Origin: a virus
Reading direction: 5' to 3' (one strand)
Length of the DNA: 36,501 nt
IMG/VR virus record: IMGVR_UViG_3300028829_003058
Span: 1,523 to 38,023 of that record
The number at the start of each line of letters is the position of its first letter. Positions within the stretch are counted from its first letter, which is position 1. Shown one piece after another: positions 9,614-17,819 of this stretch. The notes beneath the pieces were generated by a model. The model had not been told where the DNA came from, made no database searches, and saw only the letters and a program-made list of their open reading frames with translations. Both the position numbers and the translations under genes were made by a program.

Positions 9614-10042
9614 TTAGCCGTCGTTCTCGTTCGAACGTCCTGCGATGTAGTACTCGATCTCAACACGCGCTTCACCAACGGTGCTATCAGCAACGTCGTT
9701 CTTCACAGTGACGATACACGGCACAGGGATCTCGTCTTCAGTGATCGCGGTAGAGAAGCGACCAACTGCAGTTGAGGCCTGAGCCGAATCGAGCACGACA
9801 GCAGAAGCGAGATCTGTACCGTCAAGGTTCAGAGCTTCAACTGTCAGAGTTGGCAGAGTGCCGTCGAACAGGGTAGTCACATGAAGATGACAATCAGTGA
9901 TTACCGCATTACCCGGCAGCTCCAGAACAGCAACATCGTCAGACGCTGCACCAAGGTCGGCCTGCGAGACAGAACCCGAAGCGACCAACTTGTACTGAGC
10001 ACCATTTGCACGTTTGCCCAGTGGGTTTTTAACTAAAGCCAT
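9614..10042 (-). CDS. Capsid-associated/decoration-like protein (142 aa)
   Basis: The gene follows the major capsid gene by 18 nt and has a strong GGAGGG site before ATG 10042. The 142-aa product is Ala/Val/Thr-rich and apparently all-beta (VAVLELPGNAVITDCHLHVT, TVEALNLDGTDLASAVVLDS), ending in an acidic strand plus tail (ARVEIEYYIAGRSNENDG). Position, size and composition suit a head decoration or capsid-stabilising protein. I see no domain signature that proves this. The hairpin at 9577-9596 follows its stop. Confidence 0.78.
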   Translation of the reverse strand: MALVKNPLGKRANGAQYKLVASGSVSQADLGAASDDVAVLELPGNAVITDCHLHVTTLFDGTLPTLTVEALNLDGTDLASAVVLDSAQASTAVGRFSTAITEDEIPVPCIVTVKNDVADSTVGEARVEIEYYIAGRSNENDG

Positions 10043-10060
10043 TAGTGATAAGCCCTCCGG

Positions 10061-11197
10061 TTAAATTGCAGAATCGACGGTGATAACGCCAAAATCTTCG
10101 ATGACGCCAGTACCCAGACCACTGGAGGCTTTACCCTCGAACTGCGGCTTCAGGTAGCCCGCAATCTTGCCAGTGGAAATGGCATTGATGTTCTCGAAGT
10201 CGCGATCTTCCTCGACCCAAGTTGGCAGACCAATATCTGCATAACCAAGCGCCTGAGCACCGCAGAACAGCATACGCTGCCCATTGATATCAGCACTCGG
10301 ACCCCATTTGCCAACACCAGAAACAGCACCAGTGGTGTTGAACACATGACGATATTCAGAGATAGCGATGCCATCAACCAAGATGGTGTCAGTACCCTTG
10401 AACAGTTCGTTGCCCTTACCGCGCACACCGGCATCCCGAACGATCTGGATGAAGTCGGAGTCCTTACGCAACTGAGCCATACCCAGCGGAGTAACGAAAG
10501 CGTGGTAGAAAGCTACACCGTTGTCCATGCGAATTTCACGCAGGTAGGTGTTCTTGGCGTGAGCCTTCAGGTCAACGAAGGTCTGCCACTTCAGCGTGCT
10601 GGTAGCAGTGAAGTTGGCATCCGTGTTAGCCAGAGTGGTCAGCGCACCAGTACCACCGGTTTCCAGCGAGAAATAACGATTCGCTGTAGGAGCCTTCACA
10701 TCAGCAGCGAACTCCAACAGCGGGAGATCGGAACCAACACGGGGGGCACCATTGGTGTGAAGACCGTAGTCAACACCCGACAGAGACAGGAAAGCCAACT
10801 GATCGTGGCGATCAGACATCCAGTAAGCCAGCTTGTTACGGCTCTGCTCACGGAATTTGATGATTGAACGCTGGTCAGACATGCGACCCTTGTTGCGGTT
10901 GGCATGACGGAGTTGGTCAACCTGAATAACCTGCTCTTCAGAAGTCAGTGCTTCTTCGTAACCGGCCAGCTGACGGTCTCCGGCACGACCATCACCTTCA
11001 AGGTCGTTTACCAGCGTAATGACGGCGCGAGCGCCTTTCTCATCCTTCTTCAGCTCATCAACACGCTGAATCAGAGAGTCCTCGGAAGTGCCCACGAACT
11101 TGTTCAGGAACGACATATTGCGTGCCTTGTTCCAGAAGTCCATTGACCAGACCTTCTTCTCGTGGTCGGTCAGGGCGGCAAAATTTGTTGCAGACAT
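10061..11197 (-). CDS. Major capsid protein, N4-gp56 family
   Basis: The 378-aa product has the hallmarks of the N4-gp56 (DUF4043-like) capsid family: an N-terminal 'L....KKVWSMDFW..ARN.SFLNKFVG' segment, an early 'GARAVITLVNDLEGDGRAGD', 'LRHANRNKGRMSDQR', a central 'FYHAFVTPLGMAQLRKDSDF' and a C-terminal 'LFCGAQALGYA'. The fold is HK97-like. ATG 11197 is chosen because GAGAGGG lies 8 nt upstream; the TTG six codons earlier sits inside that site. It is the most expressed structural gene by expectation. Scaffold lies upstream and a decoration-like gene downstream. Confidence 0.93.
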   Translation of the reverse strand: MSATNFAALTDHEKKVWSMDFWNKARNMSFLNKFVGTSEDSLIQRVDELKKDEKGARAVITLVNDLEGDGRAGDRQLAGYEEALTSEEQVIQVDQLRHANRNKGRMSDQRSIIKFREQSRNKLAYWMSDRHDQLAFLSLSGVDYGLHTNGAPRVGSDLPLLEFAADVKAPTANRYFSLETGGTGALTTLANTDANFTATSTLKWQTFVDLKAHAKNTYLREIRMDNGVAFYHAFVTPLGMAQLRKDSDFIQIVRDAGVRGKGNELFKGTDTILVDGIAISEYRHVFNTTGAVSGVGKWGPSADINGQRMLFCGAQALGYADIGLPTWVEEDRDFENINAISTGKIAGYLKPQFEGKASSGLGTGVIEDFGVITVDSAI

Positions 11198-11370
11198 AGT
11201 AAATAGCCCTCTCAAAAGTTATCGCACAAAATCATCCTAAGCGGATGGCTCATTGGTTTGCCTTCGTATCGTGGAGGCCCCGAGTGCGACTCTGGTCAGG
11301 CAGTTACGATATGCCCCGCTGTATCGTAGCGGATTCGATTTGGTGAACATAAACGTATTCTTCAGAAATA
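11198..11370 (-). promoter_or_regulatory. Leader between scaffold and capsid genes
   Basis: This 173-nt gap carries no gene. Its 3' end (minus strand) holds the capsid ribosome-binding site. It also holds an exact 7-bp inverted repeat, TACGATA at 11305-11311 and TATCGTA at 11322-11328, which overlaps an alternative CCGCT/AGCGG stem. A further CATCC/GGATG hairpin lies nearer the capsid start. Likely functions are a capsid promoter or an RNA element raising capsid over scaffold expression; no clear -35/-10 pair is visible. Confidence 0.4.
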
Positions 11371-12378
11371 TCAAGAAACTGAATCACCCCGCATACGTTT
11401 AAGAGTTGCTTCCGGCAGTGCTGCGACGTCTTCATAAGACAGCTTGTCCACGTTGATCTCATCTTGGAGACCATGCTTGTCGGCGTCGTCGCCTAACTTG
11501 CTCGTGTCCGGTGGCTGCTTATCTGCCGCTTCGGTTGCCTTCTTCAGCCCTGCTTTCGTTCTCTCAGCTTCAACGTCGGCTTTTTTGCCAGCATCTTTAG
11601 CTGCGTCGTTTACATCAGTCATGTCCTTCTTCGGCAGGACAAAGTCCATGGCCCGGAGAAGAGCTTGTGTAGGTGTATATTTACCAGTAGCGTAAAAACC
11701 AGACCGTAACTCCTGTACTTTGTCCACAGTTTCCTGCGAATAGTCATCAGAATCAGGGTTAAACTGGTCGTACGTGGTTTCGATGTGGTCGATTGTCAGG
11801 TCAAGGCGCACCTGTTCGCGGGTCTGGTCAGTGGTAACAGCAGCAGTCTCATCGAGATCCAACTGCCATAATTCACGTTCCTTCGCACGCTGCTCGCCGC
11901 GCAAACGGTTCGCTTCGTCGATATTGTCTTCCGCAATCGCCTTGTTAATCTCAGCGTCCATAGAAGCCAGTTCGGTTTCCAGCGTAGTGCGGGCGTCTTC
12001 ATTTTGCTGCGCTGCGGCAGAATCCTGCTCCTGTTTCTCATACCGAGCCAGCTTTTCTTGTAGTGCTCTGTTCTGAGCAGTCTTGGCATCAAGCCGAGAC
12101 TTTGGAATCATTGGGGTGGATTTGTCGTCCTTGTCTTCCCCGGATTTCGCGGAGGTGTCTCCCTCCCCTGCATCAGCTGTGTCTCCTTCTCCGTCGAGTT
12201 TCTCTTTGTCGGTTCCAGCGGCATCTGCCCCCTTGGCGTCTGCAGCAGCATCATCAGATGCTCCAGCTGCACTAGTATCCGTGCTATCAGTTTGTCCAGT
12301 GTCGTCATCCGGGTTATCTCCTCGGGCTGCTGCAACTGCAGCAGGGTCATCCCAATCTATCTCATCCTGTTTGCTCAT
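11371..12378 (-). CDS. Scaffold protein
   Basis: The 335-aa product lies between portal and capsid genes, the classical scaffold position. The N-terminal third is extremely acidic and Ala/Asp/Gly-rich (disordered). A long charged coiled coil follows (about residues 100-190, with KLARYEKQEQDSAAAQQ and ELASMDAEINKAIAEDN), then a helical C-terminus ending in LPEATLKRMRGDSVS, the expected capsid-binding end. ATG 12378 is preferred over an upstream start because AGAGGA precedes it by 8 nt. It overlaps the portal stop by 17 nt, suggesting coupling. A role in procapsid assembly is inferred from position and composition. Confidence 0.85.
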   Translation of the reverse strand: MSKQDEIDWDDPAAVAAARGDNPDDDTGQTDSTDTSAAGASDDAAADAKGADAAGTDKEKLDGEGDTADAGEGDTSAKSGEDKDDKSTPMIPKSRLDAKTAQNRALQEKLARYEKQEQDSAAAQQNEDARTTLETELASMDAEINKAIAEDNIDEANRLRGEQRAKERELWQLDLDETAAVTTDQTREQVRLDLTIDHIETTYDQFNPDSDDYSQETVDKVQELRSGFYATGKYTPTQALLRAMDFVLPKKDMTDVNDAAKDAGKKADVEAERTKAGLKKATEAADKQPPDTSKLGDDADKHGLQDEINVDKLSYEDVAALPEATLKRMRGDSVS

Positions 12379-14503
12379 TAGTCTTGTCCTCTGTCTTGTT
12401 ATCAACCAGCTTCAGTTTAGCATTACGCTCTTCTGCTACGGCTTTGTTACGAATCTCCAACTCTTTCAAACGCAGCTCGTCGTGCTTGATAGCGATCTCA
12501 TCACGCTTGATCTCCAGTTCTCGGTCGATCTTATACTTGTCCAACTGTATCTTCGCAACCGCTTCTTCCCGATCAGCCTCTGCTTCAGCCAATCGAATCT
12601 CGTCGTCATTAGCCTTACCAGCCTGCCCATCCGGGTCTGCCAGCGCAGTCTGCTGAGCACGTACGAGGTTGAGTGCAGCCTCAGACTCGATCTTCTTCTG
12701 CTCAGCCATGGCTTTCCTGTTCTCAAGCTGCTTGGCCTGCAGTTCCAGTTCTGCCAGTTGTTTCTGCAATGCGGCTTCCTCCTCGGAAGGTCCACCGGCC
12801 ATCTTCGCAGCCAACTCACCCTTGCGTGCCAGATGCGAATTCTCAACCAGTACCTCGTCAGGAATAGCAATGCCAAGTTCACGCAGCTGCACAGCTTGCT
12901 CGAACTGGGTCTCCTCGAAGGTCTCGCGTGCAGGTACGCTGGTGACAACCAGACTGTACTCACCCAGCGTCAGGTCACGAGCGATCTCCCCTTCCGGTGA
13001 GACCTCGTTAATCATCATTGTCTCGTCCTGCTCACCGGGTGCATTACCTGTGATATGGATAAGTCGTGGTTCCGTATAGAACGTCTGCACCATGTCCAGT
13101 ATGTTCCGTCCCAGCAGCATACGGGTCATGTTCAGGTTATCGAATATCTTGGAGTAGTTTGAGCTACCCTGTGCCTGTTTCGCAGCAATCGCTTTCGCCG
13201 CTACATCAGCACGATCAAACCCGCGCATGGAGTCAGATGCCATGCTGATCTCTTTCAGGTCTTCTGCAGAGTTGTAGGAAATCCTGTCCATGCCGGTAGG
13301 TACGGTGTTCGGGGTGATCTTGTCCAAGCCGTCCATGTCGTTCAGCTCAGCGATCAACCCGGTTTCTGCGCCACGCTCTTCCAGATCCTCGATGCTCATG
13401 TTCTGCAGGGCACCGGTCTTCACCTTCCAGCCGCTGTTTGCGGTGGTATTCACAATATGTAATTCCTGTGAGCGCACCTTGTTGTACAGCTCCTGCGGGT
13501 CGAGCAGGTTCTCAACCAGACCAATCGTCCGTCCACGACGGAAGAACGGGAAAAACGGAACCACGGTGAAATGTTTATACGGGGACTCCTCGTTGTGCAC
13601 CATCACGTCATCGATAGTCACAGTCCACTTGATGCACTCGGTCTTGCGCTTGATGATGCTGACTTCGAACTCTTGCAGGATCAATTGGATCTTCTCTCGT
13701 GGCATCCCGTCCGGAATAACCCGAGTCTCGCCAGAGATCATGTCAACGAAGTGCTCCTTCATCTGGATCTGCTTATGTTGCCGTTCCAGCTGACGCCAGC
13801 GCCGGTTGTACTTCGAATTGTCTTCCGGGAAGCGGTGCCCCTCACCCGCGAAGGTATCCGGGCGGGTATCCATGAAGTCATACCCGATGTACCGGTCAGA
13901 GCTGGATTTCGCCCCCAGTTCCTGCGAAGCCCGTTTGCCGTACAGCATCTCGATGTCGTTCAAACTGAGCCATTTACTCAGAAACACGTCCTTCCAGCCG
14001 TCCGGGTCGTACTCTTCCGCGTCCGGGTCGATGACCACATTGCGCGGATTGCACAAACTGACGTCCACTTCACCAAAAATGTTGGTATCGAAGTTCATCC
14101 GGGCGTCGAAAAAGCCGCGAGAGGTGATTACGCCGTCCGCGAATACCTCTGACTCGATGTAATGGGTGTTATTGGCATTCCCGATCTGGATGAAAACCTT
14201 CTGAAGTGCGTCCGCAGTCTCTTGAACGCCGTTTTTGGTCGCTTTGAAGCTGATGTCGGCCTGATTATTCAGCTGCTCACCGAAAATTGCCGCCGCAGAG
14301 GGAAGAACTTTGTTGAATGTCAGCGCAGGACGCCGCTGGCGGGCCAATTTCGCCTTCGCATCCGGGTCCCACTGCTCACCAGCGAAGAAATTTTCGCATA
14401 CTCGCGCCTTGGCTGAGTATAACGTGTGTCCGTTGTCCCTACTATAGACATACCGGTCCAGTTGTTCCTGCACGGTTGCGTAATCACTTGTCGATATGCC
14501 CAT
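12362..14503 (-). CDS. Portal protein, P22-type
   Basis: The 713-aa protein fits podovirus portals, which form the dodecameric DNA gate at one capsid vertex. Readable marks include 'FFAGEQWDP......RQRRPALTFNKVLP' near the N-terminus, 'DARMNFDTNIFGEVDVSLCNPRNVVIDPDAEEYDP' in the wing, the 'FFRRGRTIGLVENLLDPQELYNK' segment, and a long heptad-rich helix from about residue 575 onward (LQKQLAELELQAKQLENRKA). That helix corresponds to the P22-like C-terminal barrel. Start ATG 14503 has GAGGG upstream. The stop overlaps the scaffold start. Motifs above are interrupted by dots where residues were skipped. Confidence 0.92.
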   Translation of the reverse strand: MGISTSDYATVQEQLDRYVYSRDNGHTLYSAKARVCENFFAGEQWDPDAKAKLARQRRPALTFNKVLPSAAAIFGEQLNNQADISFKATKNGVQETADALQKVFIQIGNANNTHYIESEVFADGVITSRGFFDARMNFDTNIFGEVDVSLCNPRNVVIDPDAEEYDPDGWKDVFLSKWLSLNDIEMLYGKRASQELGAKSSSDRYIGYDFMDTRPDTFAGEGHRFPEDNSKYNRRWRQLERQHKQIQMKEHFVDMISGETRVIPDGMPREKIQLILQEFEVSIIKRKTECIKWTVTIDDVMVHNEESPYKHFTVVPFFPFFRRGRTIGLVENLLDPQELYNKVRSQELHIVNTTANSGWKVKTGALQNMSIEDLEERGAETGLIAELNDMDGLDKITPNTVPTGMDRISYNSAEDLKEISMASDSMRGFDRADVAAKAIAAKQAQGSSNYSKIFDNLNMTRMLLGRNILDMVQTFYTEPRLIHITGNAPGEQDETMMINEVSPEGEIARDLTLGEYSLVVTSVPARETFEETQFEQAVQLRELGIAIPDEVLVENSHLARKGELAAKMAGGPSEEEAALQKQLAELELQAKQLENRKAMAEQKKIESEAALNLVRAQQTALADPDGQAGKANDDEIRLAEAEADREEAVAKIQLDKYKIDRELEIKRDEIAIKHDELRLKELEIRNKAVAEERNAKLKLVDNKTEDKTNEQTG

Positions 14504-14516
14504 TTTTTACTGACCC

Positions 14517-16538
14517 TCAAGCTGCTTGGTGGTTAGAAACAGAATTTCGCATGTTCAAACGGTCTTTCCACGATTTCAGTTTCTTTTTCGGTTGTTGTCT
14601 GCGGGGTGGAGCCTGTTGCGCCACCATCCTTACCAACCAAGCGAGTGCATCCACTTGGTCATCGAACGCCCCTCCGGGGAACCGGAGTAACTCCATCGTA
14701 AACGGCTCTACCCATGGCTGGTTTCTCGGCAGTAATATCCTTCCCTGCTGCATCCAACCCTGTGCCGGTCTTGCCCGTGCGTCCTTGTCCGTAACGGGTT
14801 TGAGGGAGTCGTCGAAAACGGGATACCATCTCTTCTCCTCCAGTAATTTATCGATAGCAGGCTTAGCTGCCATCTGAATCACGCCCTGCTCCAGCCCGAT
14901 CAGCTGCAGCCTGTTCTTATACGGTTCACACGTTCCAACTACCAGTTCAGCCAGATCTGCAGTGCGAGCACGCACAACGTTAATAATATGCAGCCTATCG
15001 TCAAAGTCGTGTGCACCGACAACCCCCACAGTCCAGTCGTTAGTATGTTTTTGCCCAATCGCCAAGTCCCAAGCGATATAGACATTCATATTCGAATAAT
15101 CAGGTACAACCTCTTCGTACCTAAACATCGTATCTTTAAAGTACACACCGGAATCTGGGACGGGGTTCTGCTGATACAGGGCTGACCAGATGCGTGGTTG
15201 CGAGGATTTACGCTTCCGCTTGAAGAATGCCTCGTTATACCGCTCCGGGTGCAGAGCCTCGTCCTTCTTCCTCACCGGCTTCGATCCGGGCACCCTTTCA
15301 TACAGTAACTGACCGTCATCCGTTGCAAACTCATCGTGCTCAGCCAGCGCTGGTAATGACAGCACATCCCAGCGGACTACGTCTTCGACGCTACGATCCA
15401 CCTCGTGCAACTGCTCAGTCAGCATGTCGATCTGCAGCGACTTCAGCCGGTCTTCCTTGGCCTTCTCCAGCATCGCGATTATCTCGTTGCGCTGTTCCTC
15501 GATCTCACGGAGCGCTTCCATCTCCTGAGTAAGAAGCCTTCCGCTCCAGTCGTCGTCGTTCCATCGCGTCTGGATACCCAGCACGCCGCCACCGGGAGAG
15601 AGTCGTGTCTCTGCAGTAGAGTCCCACCAGTCCCACACGTTGTTACGCACAGTTTCGGAGTCTGCTTCCTGCATATCCTTGACCGGGTCATCGATGATGA
15701 GCACATGTGCGCCCTTACCCGTAATACCCAGACCCACACCAGCCGGTACGTATCCACCACCCTTGGTTGTGTACCAACCCTCGGTAGCCTGCGCCTTCGG
15801 ATTCAACGTCACACCGGGGAACATACTCTTGTATGCCGGGTCTTCGAGCAGCTGCTTGATCTTGCGGCTGAAGCCCATCGGCAGAGACACGGCATAACTG
15901 GCCGCGATGATCTCGTGATCCGGGTGGTGTCCCAGATGCCACGCCGGGAAGTTCTTCGATGCGATCTCGCTCTTCCCCAGCCGTGGTGGCATGAAAAAAA
16001 GTGACCGTGGGGCTAACTCCAAATACACCGCACGGGAAAAAAATTCCAGCTTCGCACAGATCAACTTGTGCACCCACCCCGGTTTGTAGTTCGGGTTGAA
16101 GCGCATGATGAAATTTATAAGCCGCCGCCGCGAAAGTTCACGTTTGGCAGTCTCTGCACGCGCCATATCCGGGATGCGTGCCTTCTTCGCACCTTCAGAC
16201 CGCTTCTTGGAGATAGCCTTGGCATGTGCCATGGCCGCTTTCTTCACTTCCTCGCGAAACGCCTTCTGGTAAGCGTGTTTATCAGCCGTACGACGGAAAT
16301 TCTCTACCGTAACCTTCTCGTGTTGGCACACAAGGCAGACAGTATGGTACTCAGCAGGCTTTGTACGAGGTAAAAATTCATTGAAACCCGCCCGAATGGA
16401 CGAATAATCGCGGTTACACTGGATACACTTCTTCGTATGCGTCTTTACGTCGAGAGACTTTGGGTACCCGTTATAATCAAATTCAACTTGTTGATCCGCC
16501 CTTTGTTTGGGCTTCAGGTTATCTTTGGGGTCTCGCAT
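14517..16538 (-). CDS. Terminase large subunit (TerL)
   Basis: This is the ATPase-nuclease motor that packages DNA through the portal. Walker A is PPRLGKSE (about 184-191) and Walker B VLIIDD (about 279-284). The RNase H-like nuclease begins at VYIAWD with Asp491, then GLEQG with Glu550, and ends with FDDQVDALAW (Asp627/Asp630). Unusually, the N-terminus has two CxxC pairs (CIQC 38-41, CLVC 68-71), likely a zinc finger, followed by a basic helical linker. Start ATG 16538 lies just after the small-subunit stop with a weak ribosome-binding site. At 673 aa it is longer than most TerL proteins because of the N-terminal part. Confidence 0.95.
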   Translation of the reverse strand: MRDPKDNLKPKQRADQQVEFDYNGYPKSLDVKTHTKKCIQCNRDYSSIRAGFNEFLPRTKPAEYHTVCLVCQHEKVTVENFRRTADKHAYQKAFREEVKKAAMAHAKAISKKRSEGAKKARIPDMARAETAKRELSRRRLINFIMRFNPNYKPGWVHKLICAKLEFFSRAVYLELAPRSLFFMPPRLGKSEIASKNFPAWHLGHHPDHEIIAASYAVSLPMGFSRKIKQLLEDPAYKSMFPGVTLNPKAQATEGWYTTKGGGYVPAGVGLGITGKGAHVLIIDDPVKDMQEADSETVRNNVWDWWDSTAETRLSPGGGVLGIQTRWNDDDWSGRLLTQEMEALREIEEQRNEIIAMLEKAKEDRLKSLQIDMLTEQLHEVDRSVEDVVRWDVLSLPALAEHDEFATDDGQLLYERVPGSKPVRKKDEALHPERYNEAFFKRKRKSSQPRIWSALYQQNPVPDSGVYFKDTMFRYEEVVPDYSNMNVYIAWDLAIGQKHTNDWTVGVVGAHDFDDRLHIINVVRARTADLAELVVGTCEPYKNRLQLIGLEQGVIQMAAKPAIDKLLEEKRWYPVFDDSLKPVTDKDARARPAQGWMQQGRILLPRNQPWVEPFTMELLRFPGGAFDDQVDALAWLVRMVAQQAPPRRQQPKKKLKSWKDRLNMRNSVSNHQAA

Positions 16539-16545
16539 CTAGGCA

Positions 16546-17031
16546 TCAGGAATCCAGCAGCCTGAACTCCCCATCTATGACGTTGTCGTTTTCGTCAACC
16601 AGAGCAAGCAGATCGTCATCCGATAACTGTGCGAGATCGTGTTTAGCTTCCGCAGCTGTGTGGGACACTTCCAACTTCTTCACTTCAGGTGCGTAGAACC
16701 CAAGCATCTTCGCTATTTCACGCCAACCAGCGATCTGTGCTTGCGGATCTCCAGCGAGTTTTGCGTCATTAACCGCATCCTTAAACCCCTCGATCACATC
16801 GTCCTGCGTGATCTTTGACCGTGCTGCAATCTCTGCGCGAATTCTTCGAAGTAACTGACGACATTCAGGTTTCTCCATAATCCGCTTTGCACCACGGTAG
16901 GAATCCTTGAACTCAAAACCAGCTTCCGCAGCAGCATCGCGATAAGTCATCCCTTGAGCAACTGCATATACCATGCGCTCCTCTTGCGGAGTGACTCCGG
17001 TGGCAACTTTTAGGTCTGCGTTTTTAGCCAT
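16546..17031 (-). CDS. Terminase small subunit (TerS)
   Basis: The 161-aa protein lies directly upstream of TerL and has the expected plan. An N-terminal helix-turn-helix (TPQEERMVYAVAQGMTYRDA, then AAEAGF) and a following helix (SYRGAKRIM) resemble the Terminase_2-type DNA-recognition domain. A central oligomerisation region follows (KITQDDVIEGFKDAVNDAKL, then 'GWREIAKMLGFYAPE'), with an acidic C-terminus. It recognises the packaging site and loads TerL. There is no Shine-Dalgarno before ATG 17031. It is the first gene of the leftward operon. Confidence 0.9.
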   Translation of the reverse strand: MAKNADLKVATGVTPQEERMVYAVAQGMTYRDAAAEAGFEFKDSYRGAKRIMEKPECRQLLRRIRAEIAARSKITQDDVIEGFKDAVNDAKLAGDPQAQIAGWREIAKMLGFYAPEVKKLEVSHTAAEAKHDLAQLSDDDLLALVDENDNVIDGEFRLLDS

Positions 17032-17039
17032 ATTGCGAG

Positions 17040-17068
17040 AAAATAGATGAACTTAGCGTAAAAAGCAA
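17040..17068 (-). promoter_or_regulatory. Candidate leftward promoter of terminase operon
   Basis: On the minus strand TTGCTT (17063-17068) and TATTTT (17040-17045) are separated by 17 nt. The hexamers match consensus only partly (3/6 and 4/6). A start 7 nt past the -10 would fall at or near the TerS ATG, giving a leaderless mRNA, which would fit the missing Shine-Dalgarno. Weak evidence. Confidence 0.3.
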
Positions 17069-17069
17069 G

Positions 17070-17111
17070 CTGGCCGCTGCTAAGCACAGGCTAGCCGCTG
17101 CCAAGCACAGG
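17070..17111. repeat. Tandem 21-bp direct repeat, two copies
   Basis: Copies at 17070-17090 and 17091-17111 differ at only two bases; the shared core is GCCGCTG, then one variable base, then AAGCACAGG. They lie immediately upstream of the small terminase gene. TerS-binding (pac) sites, operators or origin iterons are all possible. Confidence 0.75.
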
Positions 17112-17128
17112 GTATTTACAAACAGAAC

Positions 17129-17170
17129 GGCAGGGGTAATGGCAGGGGTAATGGCAGGGGTAATGGCAGG
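17129..17170. repeat. 12-bp tandem repeat, 3.5 copies
   Basis: The unit GGCAGGGGTAAT is repeated exactly at 17129-17140, 17141-17152 and 17153-17164, with a partial GGCAGG at 17165-17170. The phase is the same throughout with no spacers, so this is not a CRISPR array. It lies between the divergent operons. Confidence 0.9.
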
Positions 17171-17339
17171 ATCTCTTTTGGGCTACTGCCGTGGAATTTT
17201 TTAAAAAAATTTTGAAAAAAATTAGCTGAGTTACCGGCTGGTGTACTGTGTGGGGCTTCCCCACAGACACCCCCCACTTCGGATTCGTATTCCCCAAAGA
17301 CAAGCGGAGGGACCCAAGGGTCCACCCTATTTAATTGCG

Positions 17340-17366
17340 CTCGCAAGCTCACGCACGTGAGCCGTG
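17340..17366 (+). promoter_or_regulatory. Leader hairpin element, copy 1
   Basis: This 27-nt element matches 18682-18708 at 24 positions. Its core is a perfect 6-bp hairpin, GCTCAC-GCAC-GTGAGC (17347-17362). It lies 59 nt upstream of the first rightward gene. A leader RNA structure or a protein-binding palindrome is likely. Confidence 0.55.
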
Positions 17367-17425
17367 TCGTTTGTAGCTGGTGATAGGGCTGTGTTCGCAG
17401 TCCCCAGACTACGGAGGTAGTTATT

Positions 17426-17776
17426 ATGTCCGAGAAATCCTTTGAGTTCGAAGCTCTGCATGGCTCCCTGTTCGCAGGCACTGCTGACTGGGGCGGCAAC
17501 TGGTCAGAGACCGGTGGCGCTGGTACCCATGCAGTCAAGCTCTCCGTAGAGGACGGCGTGCCATACGTCGCCTTCCGCAAGTACGGTGCTTCTAAGTGGA
17601 CACAGCACGAGGTTGAGTTGAGCGACTCTACTCACCCTTCCCTGCGTGGCCACGTCACGTTCAAGGGCAACGTCCTGAACATCTGGCTTAATTACACCAA
17701 GGGGCACGAGGGTGATTCAGAGTATGCACGCTATGATCTGAAACCTCGCGCACCCCGCGTTGAGCCACTCATCTAA
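17426..17776 (+). CDS. Orphan first gene of rightward operon (116 aa)
   Basis: The family is not recognised. ATG 17426 follows a near-ideal GGAGG site by 8 nt. Codons are C-ending to a greater extent than in downstream small genes, which suggests strong expression. The protein is small and beta-rich with many Trp, Tyr and Gly (ADWGGNWSETGGAGTHAV, VAFRKYGASKWTQHEVELS, VTFKGNVLNIWLNYTKG). The N-terminus is acidic, and there is no signal peptide or membrane segment. It looks like a compact globular beta protein. As the first gene after the divergent region, it may be an early host-takeover protein, by inference. Confidence 0.85.
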   Translation: MSEKSFEFEALHGSLFAGTADWGGNWSETGGAGTHAVKLSVEDGVPYVAFRKYGASKWTQHEVELSDSTHPSLRGHVTFKGNVLNIWLNYTKGHEGDSEYARYDLKPRAPRVEPLI

Positions 17777-17782
17777 CCATCC

Positions 17783-17801
17783 GGGGGGCCTCGTGCCCCC
17801 C
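17783..17801 (+). terminator. G6/C6 hairpin after the first rightward gene
   Basis: GGGGGGC (17783-17789), loop CTCGT and GCCCCCC (17795-17801) form a 7-bp all-G/C hairpin 7 nt after the stop of the orphan gene. AACCTT follows instead of a T-run, so partial termination or 3'-end protection is more likely than a full stop. Confidence 0.5.
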
Positions 17802-17819
17802 AACCTTGGGAGGCTTTCT

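Larger units (their letters stand above)
17032..17425. other. Divergent intergenic region, candidate pac/origin
   Basis: This 394-nt stretch separates the leftward and rightward operons and holds no convincing gene. Besides the two tandem repeats it contains an A/T tract (17195-17223), a perfect 7-bp hairpin TGTGGGG-CTT-CCCCACA (17249-17265), a GGACCC-AA-GGGTCC palindrome (17310-17323) and a hairpin element shared with 18682-18708. Iterons beside an easily melted A/T tract fit a replication origin, and closeness to TerS fits a packaging site. Both are inference. Confidence 0.5.

Noticed and set aside
10346-10867. 173-aa rightward frame opposite the major capsid gene
   Set aside because: Antisense shadow of the capsid gene, which has clear family features and a good ribosome-binding site.
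12083-13000. 305-aa rightward frame opposite scaffold and portal
   Set aside because: It is an antisense shadow of two well supported genes, with Ser/Leu-rich low-complexity composition and no ribosome-binding site.
17129-17170. CRISPR-like array
   Set aside because: Units are 12 bp and directly adjacent, with no spacers and no cas genes.
17116-17580. 154-aa leftward frame with a Pro-Leu repeat
   Set aside because: It is the translation of the 12-bp tandem repeat plus antisense of the 17426 gene; no ribosome-binding site and it opposes a strongly supported gene.
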